64,000 nucleotides of DNA from Coffea arabica. Its lineage: Eukaryota > Streptophyta > Magnoliopsida > Gentianales > Rubiaceae. The translations under genes were made by a program, and so were the position numbers. The stretch covers positions 5,890,001-5,954,000 of the forward strand of contig NC_092329.1 in the NCBI RefSeq assembly GCF_036785885.1. Reading direction: 5' to 3'. Numbering within the stretch: the stretch's first letter is position 1; every line of letters begins with the position of its first letter. Below are positions 39,306-53,435 of the stretch, piece by piece. The notes beneath the pieces are model-generated. The model ran no database searches, was not told where the DNA came from, and saw nothing but the letters and a program-made list of their open reading frames with translations.

Positions 39306-39820
39306 GGCTCTGACGAAATTTGGAATTTCAAGCTAGGATTGAAGCTCCGACGATTGAATCCGACGAAATTTCACCTGATCTTTTCTCTGTTTCCGCTGTC
39401 CATCGTCATTCGTCAGCTATGAGCCTATGACATATTGGATGGGTCCTCATGGTTTTGGGTTAAAACGAGAAGGAGACCGAACCCTTTCGGCCAATTCAGC
39501 TTGAGGCACTTATATCAAGCCTGTTGGGGAATTTCTGAGTCGGGTCGGCTTCAAACTGGAGTTCAAATTAAAAATTACTCTACCCGGACCATGTATTATA
39601 AAATAAATTTCATAAAAACTCCCGACGACGTGTAGGTGCACTTCTCGAAATAAACATAAAAATAAGTTTAGACACGGGATTGAGCTAGATATTTCATATT
39701 AATAAGTATAAAATTTCTTTTAAATTGAATATACACTTGAGATTGTATTCGAGCTTTATTTATAAGTTTTTTTTTAACTCGAAGTTATTAAATTATTTAA
39801 ATTACTTGAACTTGATATCA

Positions 39821-40345
39821 TTTTTTTTCTCGAAAACGATAGATGATATTTCATAAATAATTGAAATGTACAATATTTGAGCAACGGCTCAAGCAGCTTT
39901 ACAAAGTGTATCATGACATTTAAGGTGAGCCAAAAAATCTCTCCCCATCCATAAGTATGTTTAGAGCATAATGGCTAATTTGATTACATAGAGTCATATT
40001 ACTATCATTCCTAACTTCAAAAGAGCACATTTGAAACAGATTAGCTAAAACATGTATGTCTTCGATCATCAACGTGGCAGTGTTTGGATTGTCTCCTTTC
40101 CCATCTCTTAGCAAGGCAATAAGTTGCTTGTTAGCATTGGTGACTTTGATTCTTTGCCAACTTTGTTGTCTTGCTTTCATTAGTGCCAACCTTACTGCTA
40201 CACCTTCATCTTGAATATCCCTTTGCGAGCTTCTATCCACTAAAGTCCATTCAGCTCTGATCCTCCCTCCAGATTGCTTGGCGACTATGCCAATTCCCAG
40301 TTTATGGCCCACTGCTGATTTCTTGGTGAAGTTCCATCAGCTCTC
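39821..40345 (-). mobile_element. 5'-truncated LINE fragment with RNase H-like domain
   Basis: On the minus strand an open stretch (about 40312 to 39920) encodes GIGIVAKQSGGRIRAEWTLV, EGVAVRLALMKARQQSW and ATLMIEDIHVLANLFQMCSF, the RNase H-like (RVT_3-type) domain found at the 3' end of plant LINEs. A 3' UTR-like stretch (TTGAGCCGTTGCTCAAATAT) and a terminal A-run (plus-strand T8 at 39821) follow. No reverse transcriptase or endonuclease remains. Short flanking TATCAT words at both edges could be a residual target duplication. A lone host RNase H-like gene is less likely because of the A-tail and lack of introns. Confidence 0.65.
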
Positions 40346-40830
40346 GTTATCATGCTAAATATAATTTTCATTATTTGAAACTTACATATCTAAATTAGAT
40401 AAAGAATGTCCGTATCCAATTTCGAGTCCTGTCTAACCCGATCTCAATTATACATGGTGCTTGTTTTCTTAAGCAATAAAATTAAAAGTTAGCGTAATAA
40501 ACACAAATACTTGAGTTAATTGTAATTTAGATGCTTACTCATTTTGCTCCCGCAATAATCTTATCGCTTTAGCTGTTGGCAAAAGAGATTATTACTTTCA
40601 TTTTCCTTCTTTGGACTTTTCTAGGGAGAAATTTTGGTCTTTCTAATTCTCTATTTTGGTCAGAAATCATTTGGGCCTATTTGGTTCAAAGGTTTTAAAC
40701 AAAACCTACACACACACACTATTGAAAACTGTGACAAGAGAGGTCTGAGATCTCTTAAGACATTGATTTAAACAACTGTAATATTGCATATAACAGTAAG
40801 CTGCTACACCCCTTTTCGGATAACCCCAAC

Positions 40831-43800
40831 TCATTTGTCATTAGCATCACTCCGGATTCTCTCATACAATCGGTACATAAGCGTTGATTTTGACATCTGA
40901 GGCTCCCTTTCTAGAACAGCAATCACATCCTTGACTGAAATAGTGCGAGCCACCTTGGGTTGTGTCACTACAACTTGATTTCTTCCTACTTTTCTAGCTG
41001 CTCCTGCAGAGAAAAGCAAGTTTAACCAAAAAAAAAAAATGGATCCCACAACAAAGCAGACTGTGCCACATGAACAATGCACGATTAGATTATGCTAGGA
41101 CTCCAATAAAATGTCAGCCAACATTACGTAATATCACCAATAGCTGGGTATAACAGTTGGAAAGAAAATCTTGTCGAACATTTCAAAGCAGCAGTGAGCC
41201 GTTTCAACACAAGCACTTTGCAGTAATGCAGCCATAGGCATGTTTTCATAGACAATAAATATACCAGTAACAGGAAGAAAGCCAATTCTGTACCATCAAG
41301 CAATCACCATCAGCGAAGTATGAAGACTAGTAAACGAAACACTATGATGCTCAAAATTCTTGGGACATATCAGCACTAACCGATACATTTGAGCTCATAC
41401 TAGAGTATATAACAGTGAACACTTGCTGAGCATCCGGGGGATTGGTTATTGGGGGTGGGGCGGGGAAGGGGGAAGACGTATTAAAATGTCAACTCTTTTA
41501 CATAAACTTTTCACAGTGCCTACCTCAACAGGCCCTGTTACCAGGATTTTGCCCAGAAAAACAAAGGAAAAGAAGCTGCTCACTAGCGACTTACCTAGCA
41601 CTTTATCTGATAGTAGAAGTTTTTGTTACATTTCAGAATGCACTGCATTAAGTGGTTGAGTTATTAAAATATCATACACATCATATGCTTCTGTCAGTTC
41701 CTTCCTTTCGAATATCTATATTACTGATACCATCAATTGACAACAAACCATAGTGCTAGTGTTACAAAATAGCAACTGTTAAAACCCAATTAGCAAAGTT
41801 TTATCCACTACCATGCTTGCACAATTTCATTCATATCTGATAATCTTGAACAGCAACAGCAACATGCCACTAATATAGCAAGCTCAGACATATCCAAGAT
41901 CAGCTCTATACTAAGCAAGGTTAAGAAGAAAGCTGTTCACAGCTTAAACATGCAGCAAAGACTTTTGAGGCTCAGTAGATCTTCATATCATCCTTGAAAA
42001 TGCTCTGAAAGCGAAAAGAAAATGTAAATATACCAGGAGTGGAATTAGCAGCAGATTGGCCCCTTTTCTCCACTTCTTGATTGTCCCTTGAACTTCTTCC
42101 TGATGACGGCTTTCTGCCTGTATCTTTTCCAGGCTGTGAACCAGATGCTGCATCAATTCCTCCTTCACGTTTCTGCCTGGCTTGCTCAGCCATCAGTTGC
42201 CACTTTGACAGCATGTCGTCTCCTCCAACAGCAGCTCGGGCAGCAACATTTGCAGCCGTTGTCCTCATCTTGTCATCTTCTTCCTTGTTTGCCTGCAAGT
42301 GTACAGAGTTTGTATAGTCTCTGGCATAAAGCATTGAGTAGACGATAGCTAGAGATGAATAAGCCTAGGTACCTTTACCGGTTTTACACGACCTTCATCC
42401 TTCTCCTTCTCACCATCAACCCCAGGATTACTCTCAGGCTGCGATACAGACATATCAAAAGTAACAACGCTTTTGAACTGTCAAAAAGCATAGAATAGTC
42501 AACTGATGGCAAAGACAAGAATTACTCACTTCATTCAGCTTTTGTTGTTTCTCTACTTCAGCTTGTTTCTTCTCCCATTCTTCCCGAGCTTTTCGGTTAA
42601 TCAACATGATTTGTTGGTGAACATCTGAGGTCACAACAGTTTTGTGCCTAGACTTCTCTATATCCAAGCGCTATGAAAAATGCATCAAAGTCCATCAAAG
42701 GGTTTAGACGACTAGATTCCTTTTTCATTCAAACAATTCTTCACTGCTTTAAGAGCAATGAAAATAGCTAAAAGTAAAACTCACCTGCTTCGACAATCTG
42801 ATAAGATTACCTACCAGCCCACGCATTCTTTCTTCCACACACTGAAAGAAAAACGAGCAGAACAATAAAAGAAAATGCAACATAAAATTTAGAAGAAGGG
42901 GAAATACCTATACAATTTAGAATAAGGGGAAATAACTATCTTAAAATCTCACCAGAGACAAGCACCGCTCAACATCATTGCTGATACCCTTTAAACCACA
43001 TTTTGCCACTGCCACAGATAGCCAAAAGATAAACCCAGATCAATCCTTTTAATTCTAATAACAGAGTTGTACAACAACAAATTCATCTACCAAAAGCAAG
43101 AACAGGTTGTCAATAGAGTGAAGGATTTACAAATCTCTGCTAATTTCCGCTTAAGAGGGATTTTTTCCAAAATCAGCCGATCTTCTTCTTCTTGCACAAC
43201 ACGTCGAGATGCTTCTGAAACACGACTATCTTCCTTTGGACCAGAAAATAGTTGTTCTTCCTCTTCCTGTTTCATGCATTGAATTATCATGATACTGAGT
43301 TGAATACAATGCAGTGCAAATTGCCTGTCCTACATGCGTGAAACTGAATACATAGGGTTCTTGTCTTTCTCTTTTCTATCTTGTTTCTAGCAAAGGGATA
43401 TGGGTCAGTACCCTGAGATTAACACCGCTGACAGCAGTCACATCATTGAGTTGTTCAATGCTTTGATCCAGAAAGGCACCAGATACTTTTTGCTTCTTAC
43501 TGGAAGATGTGCCACAAATGTATGTAAGCAATCGTTATACATAAATACCAACATTAAGAAGGAAAAAGACAATTTGCCTCAGTAATTAAAAAATTCTCAA
43601 GTAATCATGTGTCCTAATCAGTCACATGACTCGTGTCAACCTTGATGGAGGTGGTGAGGAACCAAGGGCCTCCTGTGGCTTTTTTTGGCCGATCGAAGGT
43701 TTTTTAGCGGGAGCCTTTGAACTGGTTCCAATCCCCATGCTGGCAGAGGTAGAAGAATGCATCCTGGAATTTAACTGGTAAAAGGGGTAGGGGAAACCAA

Positions 43801-46800
43801 AAAAGGACAAGATGTAAATAAATCATGCTGAGATCGACAAGATTCTGAGCTGGGCACCGACATAGGAAAGAAACTTTTACAGCTGGGAAGCAAAAGAGTT
43901 ACATTTTCACTTTAGAAAATTTGTACTTTTGGAAAACCCAGAAGAGAGATCATAGTTAAATCAGAGGCAAAAGCTAAAATACAATAACATAAAAGAATCA
44001 CTTGACGAACAACAAGATTGTTAGTAAAGTCTGATGATAGCCCACATCCTCAGATAATATTACGTATGACAAGTTTAGAGAAAAGTCCTCCACGCTCCCC
44101 ACCAGAAAATTAAGGGAATCCACCGTGAACTGTTCTGCAAACAGTAACACGTGGAAAACAGGTGTCAAAGAAGGGGAATTTAAGCGCATCAGGGAAGGAA
44201 GAACCATGAAGATATTAATCAATGGAACTCATTCCTTTATTAACCAGAGTTGTTAATAAACTAACTACAAGGATACTCATAAGCTAAAAAAATTCTCCTA
44301 AAGCTGAATGCTACTTGATCAGGACTTCGACTCCTACCTGACAATCCTGCTATCATTCAGATTTTAATTACTTTCCCAAAATTTTTATCGTGATTATGGT
44401 TTTGTTTCCTACTTAAAAGTCCTATTATCATTATACTTTTGATTCCTAGTTGAAACACATAAATCTAGAAATCTTAACAATTAAGACTTCAATTAAGATC
44501 CTAATACATTTAAGGCCTGATATGAACTCAAGAAACATAATTACAGCAAAGTCAAAGCCAAAAAAAGGAAAAGACCAAAATACACTTGACTCCCAAACTT
44601 CAGATAAAGCATTCATAAGAAGTCCAGAAGCAGATTACCAATGGTTCGACCAAAACAGCAGTCTGACAAAGTTGCCAGATGTTGATCAAGCCATCTTACG
44701 GACTTTTGAATTACCATGAGTAACTCTGGACCACAAAAAGCTCTTGCTTGCAAGTAATACCAAAAGCTTTTGTCTTAAGCTTCCAAAGGCATAATTTCTA
44801 TTCAACTGCCTTATACTGCATCATAATATGCTAAAAGCTAAATCACCATACTACCCCAATTCACAGCAATTTGGTACAAAAATAAGCAAATTTTACTAGA
44901 CACAGGAGTGGACTCCGAACCAAAAAAAAGTACCAAATCTTATTTATCGAGTTTCACACCGATGATGCAAACCAAGAATGCCTATCCCATAACTTGTGAA
45001 AACATAAAAATGGAATTGAAAGATGCTAATTGAAATCTAGATGAATTTGGGAAGTTCTCTTCAATTTCGAAATGTAGAGTATTGATATGCTAAAACCAGT
45101 GGCCATGTAAGACAAATACAAATAGAGATAAAATTAGGAAAGGCAAAGACAGATGCTAGAATCCAAATTCTTAACAGAATCACTACCACTACCAGCAAAA
45201 GTAGAACAAGCTAGCAGCCACAAAGATCAGAACAAAAAATACCGTATTATTAGGTTCCATCTGACTGGGCATTGATGACAACATGGGATTTGTTGGCACC
45301 GTGCTTGTGGGTGCCGAGAACCCCAATCTGGAGGACTGCATTTCAAAAGTTTCATCCTTTAAAGTTCCAGGAAGAGTGTTTCCTTGTTCAACATTTGTGG
45401 AAGGGAAGGATGACAACCCCTGTGTAGCTGAAAACTGGGATTTGTATTGTTCATTTGACTGATCAAGCGGTTCTGGTTTAACAAAGGTGGTAGAAGATGG
45501 AATCCCACTTTTCTGCTCTTTAGCAGATAATGATTGCCACTGAACTGAATTCTGGGGCAGCACTGGACTGTTGGTGGCGGGTGTGAGACTTCCACTTTGC
45601 AATCTTTTAGGGTCATTGAAAGAATTCTGCCCATCAAACTTCGTCACACTCACCATATTCATGCCCTGGGTTGTTGTTCCCAATTGAGTTGCATTCATGG
45701 TTTGATGAGCTGGAATAGGTCTCATTTGGGAGTCGTGGGGTAGTTGTTTGAGAGGTGTTGAAGTATTTGTATTCATTGTCGAATACGGGCGATGAATGCT
45801 CCCAGTATTCCCATATGTCGGAAAAGACGGATGTGAGAAGAGCATATGCTGTGAATGCTGCTTATTGATTCCTTGTGGTGGAAAAGCAGAGCGTTCCTTA
45901 TCTTGATTAGCAGCCAAACTAGCAGTAGACATTTGGCTTAATGGGACTCCATGTGAATCTGGCAGTCGTTCAACCTCTCGTGGTTTCTGAGCATTGCTAT
46001 CAGATACCTTATTGGTCGAGTCTGTTGTCATGGCGACTGCAGAAATGAAAAGAAGTCTAGTCAGTGGAAGAGATCTTGCACTTCTAATTGAATTGTGCTA
46101 ATGCTTGAGATTAAGAGAATATTTTGGCACCAGTAGATGAGGTTGGCAAATTTTGCTGCTGAGTTGAAACCTGTGACTGTGATGGAACTTGACTTGGCAC
46201 ATTCTGTGTGTTTCGAGCAGCCTGATTTTCAAATTAGAAATTTAGCATAAATTAAACTAAACTGGGATTTTTTTTCTTCCATACAAGCGTTGGAGGAGGC
46301 AGGAAGTCATGGAAATTTATGTCTACTTAGTTACTTACTTGAGACTGCAATTTATAAACAGCCATCTTCAGCATCTGGTCTCCGACAATACTTCTCATGT
46401 GCCGGACAAAACCATCCTTAGAGATTTCATTTTTCTGAAAACAGAAACTCAACCTAAGGATGAAAATGCAAAGGATTTTAATTGATGCTAAAAATGCAAC
46501 ATTTCAGAAAGGAACCGGACTCAGCAACTCACCCTTAATTTAAGGTAAAGAGTGTTTAGTTGCATTGCTCTATCCTTATCAAGTTGGGGCTGTATGACAG
46601 GTAGCAACAGAGCAAAAGGCACTTGTTTCCCACGATTCAATGCGTTGCTGGCCTGTTGATTACTTGTTCCTGGAGCCTTGGGCTGTTGATTGGTCATTGT
46701 TGACACCACAGCCTGTTGATTACTCATTGCTGAAAATGATGCCTGCTGATTATTTGCCTTCTGCAAGTTTACAAGCTGAGCATCATGATCTGGATTTTGT

Positions 46801-48196
46801 GTTCTCTCAGGCCCAGTGTTATGGACAACATTAGTATAAGCATCCTGCATATTAATTTCCTGAGAAATAGGAACCATCTTTTGCTCAGCTTGCGGAGGAT
46901 GCAAATTGTCCTGGGATGGTTTATTTTGGACGGAAAAGATGTTCACCTCCTGCATGGTGTTATCTTGTTGTTTCTGATTCTCGTGGACCAATCCAGGTTG
47001 TTTCACATCCATTTCCGCTGATAATGGCTCACTTTTCTGTGAACCAAGAGGATCTTGCTGACTTAGAGAATTAGCATTGTCATCGTGATTCGAAGTTTGC
47101 CACTGGGGAAGAAACTGACTGGAAGCATGACTACTTCCTTGAGACAATGCATCTAGTATTCCAGTTAAATACATCAGTACTTATGCACTTTTAAAGACAA
47201 ATTTCAAGCCAACCTCAGATGCAGATTTCTATAGTAAGAAGCAACAAACAGAATGTGTATGGTGTTCGACATGAGTTGATTCCATGATTCCTTATATACC
47301 ACTCAGAATAAGAACTTAAACCAAATCTGCAATAACTCCAATGTAGAAAAGATTCAACACATGCATGCATTCATCTATAAAATGAGGACACATTTGAAAA
47401 ATGTTGCTGTATGCCCATGCACCGCAAGAGGGTTTGTTTGGATATCGCATTTTTTCCCCAAAAAAAAATGATTGCATCACAAATACATATTTCAATCACC
47501 TTTTATATCTTCCCAACCACTTTTTTATGTCGCATATATCACATCACAAAAAAAAAAATGCTACAGTCTCATTCCAAAAACTTTTTCCATGCAGTCCCGT
47601 AACCAAAAGCACAAATATTCTTTTAGATGCTAAAGGAGAATATCACAAAATGGTTATTTACAGGACCCAAATCCTCAAATTCGGGGCATGAGAATTTCAT
47701 TATTTTCAGTTAATCCTGCTCATAATTTTCTCATCTGAAACCAATCTCATGCTTCCAACATTTTCCTTTATCAATTAAGCTACGCAAGAATCTATAAACC
47801 CATGGAAATCAATTTTCTCCGGAACTGAGCTCGTGCTGTTTAGATGACATTGCCATAAGACAGAAAAAATCAATTTATTACCCCAACCTAAACGGGAAAA
47901 AGAAACGAAATAACCGAAAAAATTCTGGCAAATATTAGGGAAGATAGAGAAAATTCATACTACTATCTGAATCAGAGGGCTGAGATGTGGAAATATCCCC
48001 TTCGATATCTCTATTCAGGGCAGCTGTGAAGGCCTCCACGTCGGCCCCAGAATGCATCGTCTCATCCTGCAAAACAATAAATTCAATCGTGAAAATTAAA
48101 ATATTTCGAGGCTTTAACCTGAATAAACTAGCTTAACGTGCTTCCATGGTCGTGAACCTCATCTTCTTCCAGGAGTTTCATGATTGAAGGGTCCAT
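40831..48196 (-). CDS. TAF4B: Transcription initiation factor TFIID subunit 4b
   Basis: Fifteen coding exons on the minus strand: 48158-48196, 47961-48066, 46533-47152, 46339-46434, 46131-46221, 45243-46036, 43641-43774, 43412-43499, 43131-43266, 42953-43008, 42785-42841, 42530-42670, 42373-42438, 42034-42292 and 40831-41003. They total 952 codons (951 residues). It starts [20 protein letters not shown]. An RST domain lies at about 222-285 ([40 protein letters not shown]), a Gln/Ser/Pro-rich middle follows, then the TAF4 histone-fold region at about 650-780 ([60 protein letters not shown]). The conserved end is [20 protein letters not shown] to the stop. TAF4 pairs with TAF12 by its histone fold inside TFIID; the RST domain binds transcription factors. 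All expected blocks are present. An additional small exon in the 1.5 kb intron before 43774 cannot be excluded. Confidence 0.93.
47430..47625. mobile_element. MITE-like element upstream part of TAF4B intron 2
   Basis: Starts GTTTGTTTGGATATCGCATT and contains the inverted family interior (TTCAATCACCTTTTATATCT, CGCATATATCACATCACAAA, AAATGCTACAGTC) seen in the 10-13 kb copies. It lies inside the second intron of TAF4B. Ends are approximate. Confidence 0.5.
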
Positions 48197-48978
48197 TGGA
48201 ATCAAAATTTAATTGCTTCGCCGTATTGAATATTATTGCAGGTGCTGAACTTCGAACAATGGACGATATTTGCTTAAATAGCCATAGAAGGAAAGGACTG
48301 AAAATCTTCAATTTTCTGGTTTGAAGTTCCGGAGAAATTTGCAAGGAAAGAAGCACTACTGTCAAGTAACTCGCTTTATCAGCCCGGATGGCTGGATCCT
48401 CTTCTCAGGTGTACCGGTATTTATAGGGCCCAAAAAAAAGAAGAAGTAGTAATAATAATACTGTTAAAATACAAAAAAAAAAACCCCTATAGTTTGACAT
48501 ATGTACATTTAGTTCCCTGCAGTTTTTTTTTGAAGGTAGTTTTGAAATCTACAATTTACCTTCTTTATGTTTGTAATTAAAGTGAAAATTGTTAGATTTT
48601 CTGTTAAATTTAATGGTGAAACTTTAATAGTCAAACTCTCCAATAAATTTATTATCCAAATTATAAATTCATCCTTCAATTTAAGATTAACATAATATTC
48701 TAAAAAATATGATTGCAAGTTATACTTTTAAACAATTTTGAGACAAAAAATAAATTTTTAACCGCTATGATATAAAAGCTTATACTCTATGCTATTGCCT
48801 TTTTAAAAAAAAAAGAAGATTATAAATAGCCCACAACAATGAATTAATACAGACTAGTAAGGACACCATAACTAATAACTTACATATAATGGGATGAATA
48901 CTAACATCTAAATAAGAATGAATTTATATTTACATTTGGTCAAGCAGTACCATTGCTTGTTTACCATCTTATTATATA

Positions 48979-49172
48979 GGCCTTGTTTGGCAAATAAGTT
49001 TTTTGGATGTTTGTTTAAAACTTTAATGTATTTTACTGTAGAAGTTTTTAAACAAATTTTTAAGTATTTTGAAGTATATAGTTTAAAAATTTTGAAAAGT
49101 TTTTTAAGGTTATTATAGTTAAAGTTTTTAAAAAACTTATAGCAGACAAACTTGGTAAAAAACTCAAGTGCA
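48979..49172. mobile_element. Tourist/Harbinger-like MITE, eroded copy
   Basis: Starts GGCCTTGTTTGGCAAATAAG then TTTTTTGGATGTTTG. The interior TACTGTAGAAGTTTTTAAAC and the right part AGCAGACAAACTTGGTAAAA match the intact copy at 57625. The right terminus is lost or diverged. Confidence 0.6.
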
Positions 49173-49648
49173 TAGTTCGATGAAGTAGCAAAATGCTAGG
49201 ATTTGAGCTTTGTTTAAAATTGTTTTTAGCTGGACAAAAAAAAAAAAAGGAAGAAGAGAATTCTCGTGCAAAATGCCTTTTATGATGTCCAATAAATAGT
49301 AATACACTACTTAGATTTGTTATCTTCGACGGTGAGGCCAAATAATTGCAAAACAACCAATGGACCAACATAATATTTTTTCATACCTAAGTTGGGCTAG
49401 ATATCATGCTATAATGTATAAAACTGCAAAGTTTAGTTGAAATTATTGGGCTTATGTTGTAGAAAGAGATTTGGGCCCAAAAGATTAATTGACATAAGCT
49501 ACACCATCCTACATATTTGGGCACAAAAGGTTCTCGTACAGTACAACACCGTAGCGTGCTGCTAGCTCCTTTCCCGCCACGCATCACGCAACTTTTTCCC
49601 CCATCCATCCATCCGCGACTTGCCACGAGTTCCCCTCGGAGTCCACCA

Positions 49649-49656
49649 TATAAATA
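49649..49656 (+). promoter_or_regulatory. TATA box of the Mpv17/PMP22 family gene
   Basis: TATAAATA lies 113 bases upstream of the start ATG at 49762, in a GC-richer promoter than the surrounding DNA. Confidence 0.6.
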
Positions 49657-49761
49657 AGCTCGGCTCTCGGTACAATTTCTCCCTCTTCCCGAAATAATAA
49701 GGGTGTCTCTGTAAATCCATAACCAATCTCAGAAGAAACATCAAACATTCAAGAATTCAAG

Positions 49762-51513
49762 ATGAGATTAGCTAATTCTGTAGTAAATCATTTTACCAAA
49801 CGAACCTTTATCCAACACTCTCAACAACAGCGACAACGACAGCGTCGTAGCTTTTCTAAATTTCTGCCAGCCAAAAAAATCCCACAATGCCGAAGCACAC
49901 CACAACCAAGTACTACCATTAGGGTTCCTTCTCAAACCCCTTGTCGAAATTCAGTGATATTTTTTTCGTTCCTTCACAAGTCATACTATTCATCATCATC
50001 TTCATCGGGGAATCGAAAGATGGGTTTTCTTTCTTGGTATTTGTCAATGCTGGATTCGCGGCCCATTCTTACAAAGAGCATATCTTGTTCTCTGATCTAT
50101 GCAGCTGCTGACATTACTTCACAGGTACTTGGAATTTTAATGTACTAATCAACTAGGGTGACTAGTTGAGTATGCAGGGCATGTTTTAATGTATCGGTAT
50201 GAAACGTGCACAACATTAATATCGTTTAGATTTGCTCAATTTTTTTTTGCTGAAGTTAGGTTTTCTTTGAAATTTTCTAGGCTAATAGCAAGTCATTTGT
50301 CCCGCACATCTTTATTGTGAAACTAATTTAACAAATGTTAAAGAAAGAACTTTTATTCTCAATGAAAATCCTTGCTTATAAAAAAAAAAAATCACAAATT
50401 TTAAAATTGGTTACAGCTGAGCCAGCAAATTGTCCCAATCAGTACAGACTATGATCGTTGAGGCTTTGCAGACATATACCCCTTATTGTGTAGATAAAGT
50501 TGAGCAAAGTGTCTATGGTTGATGGGTTGCTGTTCTTTCTTCCTTTAACTGCCAGATGATTACAATGCCACCTTCAGGTTCACTGGATTTAGTAAGGACA
50601 TCAAGGATGGCTGGGTATGGGCTGGTTATACTTGGTCCTGCACAGCATATATGGTTTAACTTTATAGCTTGGTGTCTTCCCAAACGGGATCTCATCACGA
50701 CACTGAAGAAGCTCGTAATCGGCCAGCTTGTCTTTGGACCTTTCGTTACTTCTGTTTTCTATTCATTTAATGCAGCCATGCAAGGTACTGGTTTATTTCC
50801 TTTTTTCTTTGGAAAGTGTTTTTTGGATCTATAATTGCTGTGGATTCAGCATAGTTCATGGTTGGAGCTTGGCACGCTGATTTTTTCCTTCCAAATATGT
50901 TGGAAAGTATAAAAATGAAAAAAGTGATGTCTTCTGCAGTTCAAATATTCTTTCTACAATAATTCCGTACCATGCTGCAACTAAACTTCTATATGTGGCA
51001 ATTTAAGTGTTTTCACTGATTAATTGTGATTTTGCATTAGGTGGTTATGCATCTCTGTGTTTTACGCTAATCCTAGCTTTTTGCTTCAGCATAAACAAGT
51101 CTTCTTTTGTTTCATTTTGATTGAAATTGTTGAGTAATTGGTAATCGTATCACGTTTAGGTGAAACTGCGAGTGAGATTACTGCCAGATTGAAGCGAGAC
51201 GTGCTCCCAACATTGTTGAATGGCCTTATGTTCTGGCCATTATGTGATTTCTTCACATACAAAATTATTCCAGTCCATTTACAGGTTCTGCTCTTTCTTA
51301 ATCTGGACATGTTTGGGATGGAAGATTTAAGTTCCTTTGTTTATGTAGCTTGGATGCTGGATAGATTTCTCATCCTAGTTTTTTAATATCTGAAATGGTG
51401 ATGGTTTATCATTTGTATATTTGCTGCAGCCATTGATGAACAGCTCCTTTTCATACATCTGGACTATATATTTGACCTACATGGCAAGCTTGCAGAGGGC
51501 AGTTGCTAATTAG
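49762..51513 (+). CDS. Mpv17/PMP22 family membrane protein
   Basis: Exons 49762-50124, 50556-50784, 51160-51284 and 51430-51513 give 267 codons (266 residues). The first 85 residues are rich in Arg, Gln and Ser (HSQQQRQRQRRSFSKF) with few acids, consistent with a mitochondrial or plastid targeting sequence. The Mpv17 core starts at MGFLSWYLSMLDSRPILTKS and runs through LVILGPAQHIWFNFIAWCLP, the KLVIGQLVFGPFVTSVFYSF helix, and the family signature NGLMFWPLCDFFTYKIIPVH then QPLMNSSFSYIWTIYLTYMA. Family members are small four-helix proteins of the inner mitochondrial or peroxisomal membrane, some forming channels. The organelle here is inferred only. In Arabidopsis, as I recall, a family member (At5g43140) is the neighbour of TAF4, matching the position beside TAF4B here. 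Confidence 0.93.
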
Positions 51514-53435
51514 TTCTCCCCCCTTTTGCTTTAGCTGGCTGTATTCCATGAGCGGAAGAACAACTGTAACTCATTTGATAGATCACCCTTCATGTTTGAA
51601 AGATCAGCATACATCAAATTACAATTCCATAGGCTGCAGGCAAGTATGCAATAGAACTGAGGATCTAGGGGGCTTGTGAATGTGTCTCTAGATATTTCCC
51701 TACTATTTTGACTTTGACTTTTTATTTTCTTGTTTTCCTTTTCTGGTTTAGTAACTTCTACGCAATGGTTTTATCTGCACTTTTTTTTTGTTCTCAGATG
51801 TTTGGAAATATATTACCTTTTTGTCATACCCGCGGGAAAGAAGTTCCTATAGGCGTTCTTTATCTGTCTGCCTCAGAAATTTTTTTTTTGAGCGCGTCTG
51901 CCTCAGAATCAATTAATTTTCTATTTCTTGACATGCTTAGTTAATTTTTTTGATAAATCTACTTATCTGCTGACGCATCTCCTCAATAGCCAGGAGCTGG
52001 AGAACAGATTTCCTTTTATTCTGTTGGTCTTTTGGGGTACCAACTACTTGAAAGATATTAATTCAAATTTTGGTGGAAGAAATGGAAAACGAGATCATTA
52101 AGATGATCCATTTAGGCAACCCTTAAAGTTTGAAGGGATGGTCAATTAGAAATGTACATGGCAAGTCTACCAATTGCAGTTGTGGTTCCATTCAGCAGTG
52201 ATGTCTCATGTCCATTTTTCGTTCATAGTTTCCCAAGTTGATGGAAAGAGCAAAAAACACAGAGTGCGCTGTCTCCAGCACAATTTCTTCTATCTTTGCA
52301 GATTTGCTTCTAGTTCCACATAATGTCATAGTTTTGGGAATCAATGGTGGTGTACTTCATCTATAATAGTGTTTCAGGAAGCTGTGTTTCAGCTGGATTA
52401 CTGGTGATGATCCTTTCAAGTTCGAGTCTTGGTTTTAGTATGTGACATTATATCCAACCCTTGCTTTTGCTAGCCAGCAAATGCTGCATAATCAGAGATA
52501 TGAAACATTTCCTGGCTGTAATCGGAAACCAGGTGGATTCAATTAGAAAATATATACTCATCACAGAATTTGTTATGGAAAATTTTGCTCTTCGTGTCCC
52601 TTCCTTCCTTTTTTTTTTATTTTTTAATTATCTTATGGTTAGTGGAAGGGTTCGAATCCAATATCTCTCACTTACACTCTCCTTCTCCGAACCACCCAAC
52701 CCCTCGCCCGGTTGTTTGTGTCCTTATTGAAAGGTTCTGTAGCACCTTTCATAGTGTCATTATTATCTTTATCAAGCGGATGATTTGTAAACTTCTGAGG
52801 ATTATAGTAAAGTAACAACAAAAGCATTGGAAAATTCTTGAGGGTAAACTTGTGGGCAAAATTGAGCCGTCCTGCCTTGAGGGTTATAAAACGTCCTCAT
52901 CATTCATTCCCAATCCTTACTGGTTAAAATCTACCAAAACTACGTACTACTACAGAAAGTTTGCATCTCTTACTCTGATGAACTCACTGAATTCTTGTAT
53001 CAAGAACTTAAATTTGAATGTGCTACACAACGTTACCTGTATTTACAATTTTTTTTTAACCTCTTCTTCTTGTGGTTTGACCAGTGATAGCTACAGAAGA
53101 TAAAGGGCTGTCAAAAACAATAATTTATAACGTTTACAGAGATTATTACATCTTGTACTAACAAGTGCTCTGGCTAGTTGCTACAAAATCCCTGTCCCGC
53201 TACAAAAGCGTTTTCAGATCTGATGAAAACCATGGAAAGAGACTGTAATTCTTGGGCTTGCCACCCCTTTTCATGCTCTGGGATTGTCAATGGTTGTCAA
53301 ATGCTGTAGAATTATGACTGGCCTAATCTAATCGTGGTCAAAGATGCCCACTTTGGCAGAATATCCTTTAAATAGCTGAATTAATTTATGAAAGTATCTC
53401 AAGTAAAAAACAAAAAAATCCAAAAGCTAAGGTCC
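51514..53435. other. 3' flank of the Mpv17 gene, no gene seen
   Basis: The first few hundred bases are likely 3' UTR. A T-rich tract near 52610 is followed by a B-box-like GGGTTCGAATCC at about 52648, but no A-box, tail or flanking repeat supports a SINE or tRNA. Short open frames show no domain. Confidence 0.45.

Noticed and set aside
45359-45637. 92-codon minus-strand frame inside TAF4B exon 6
   Set aside because: Different frame of a Gln/Pro/Ser-rich coding exon; a shadow.
52640-52670. B-box-like GGGTTCGAATCC near a T-rich tract
   Set aside because: No A-box, acceptor stem or flanking duplication; cannot be supported as tRNA or SINE.
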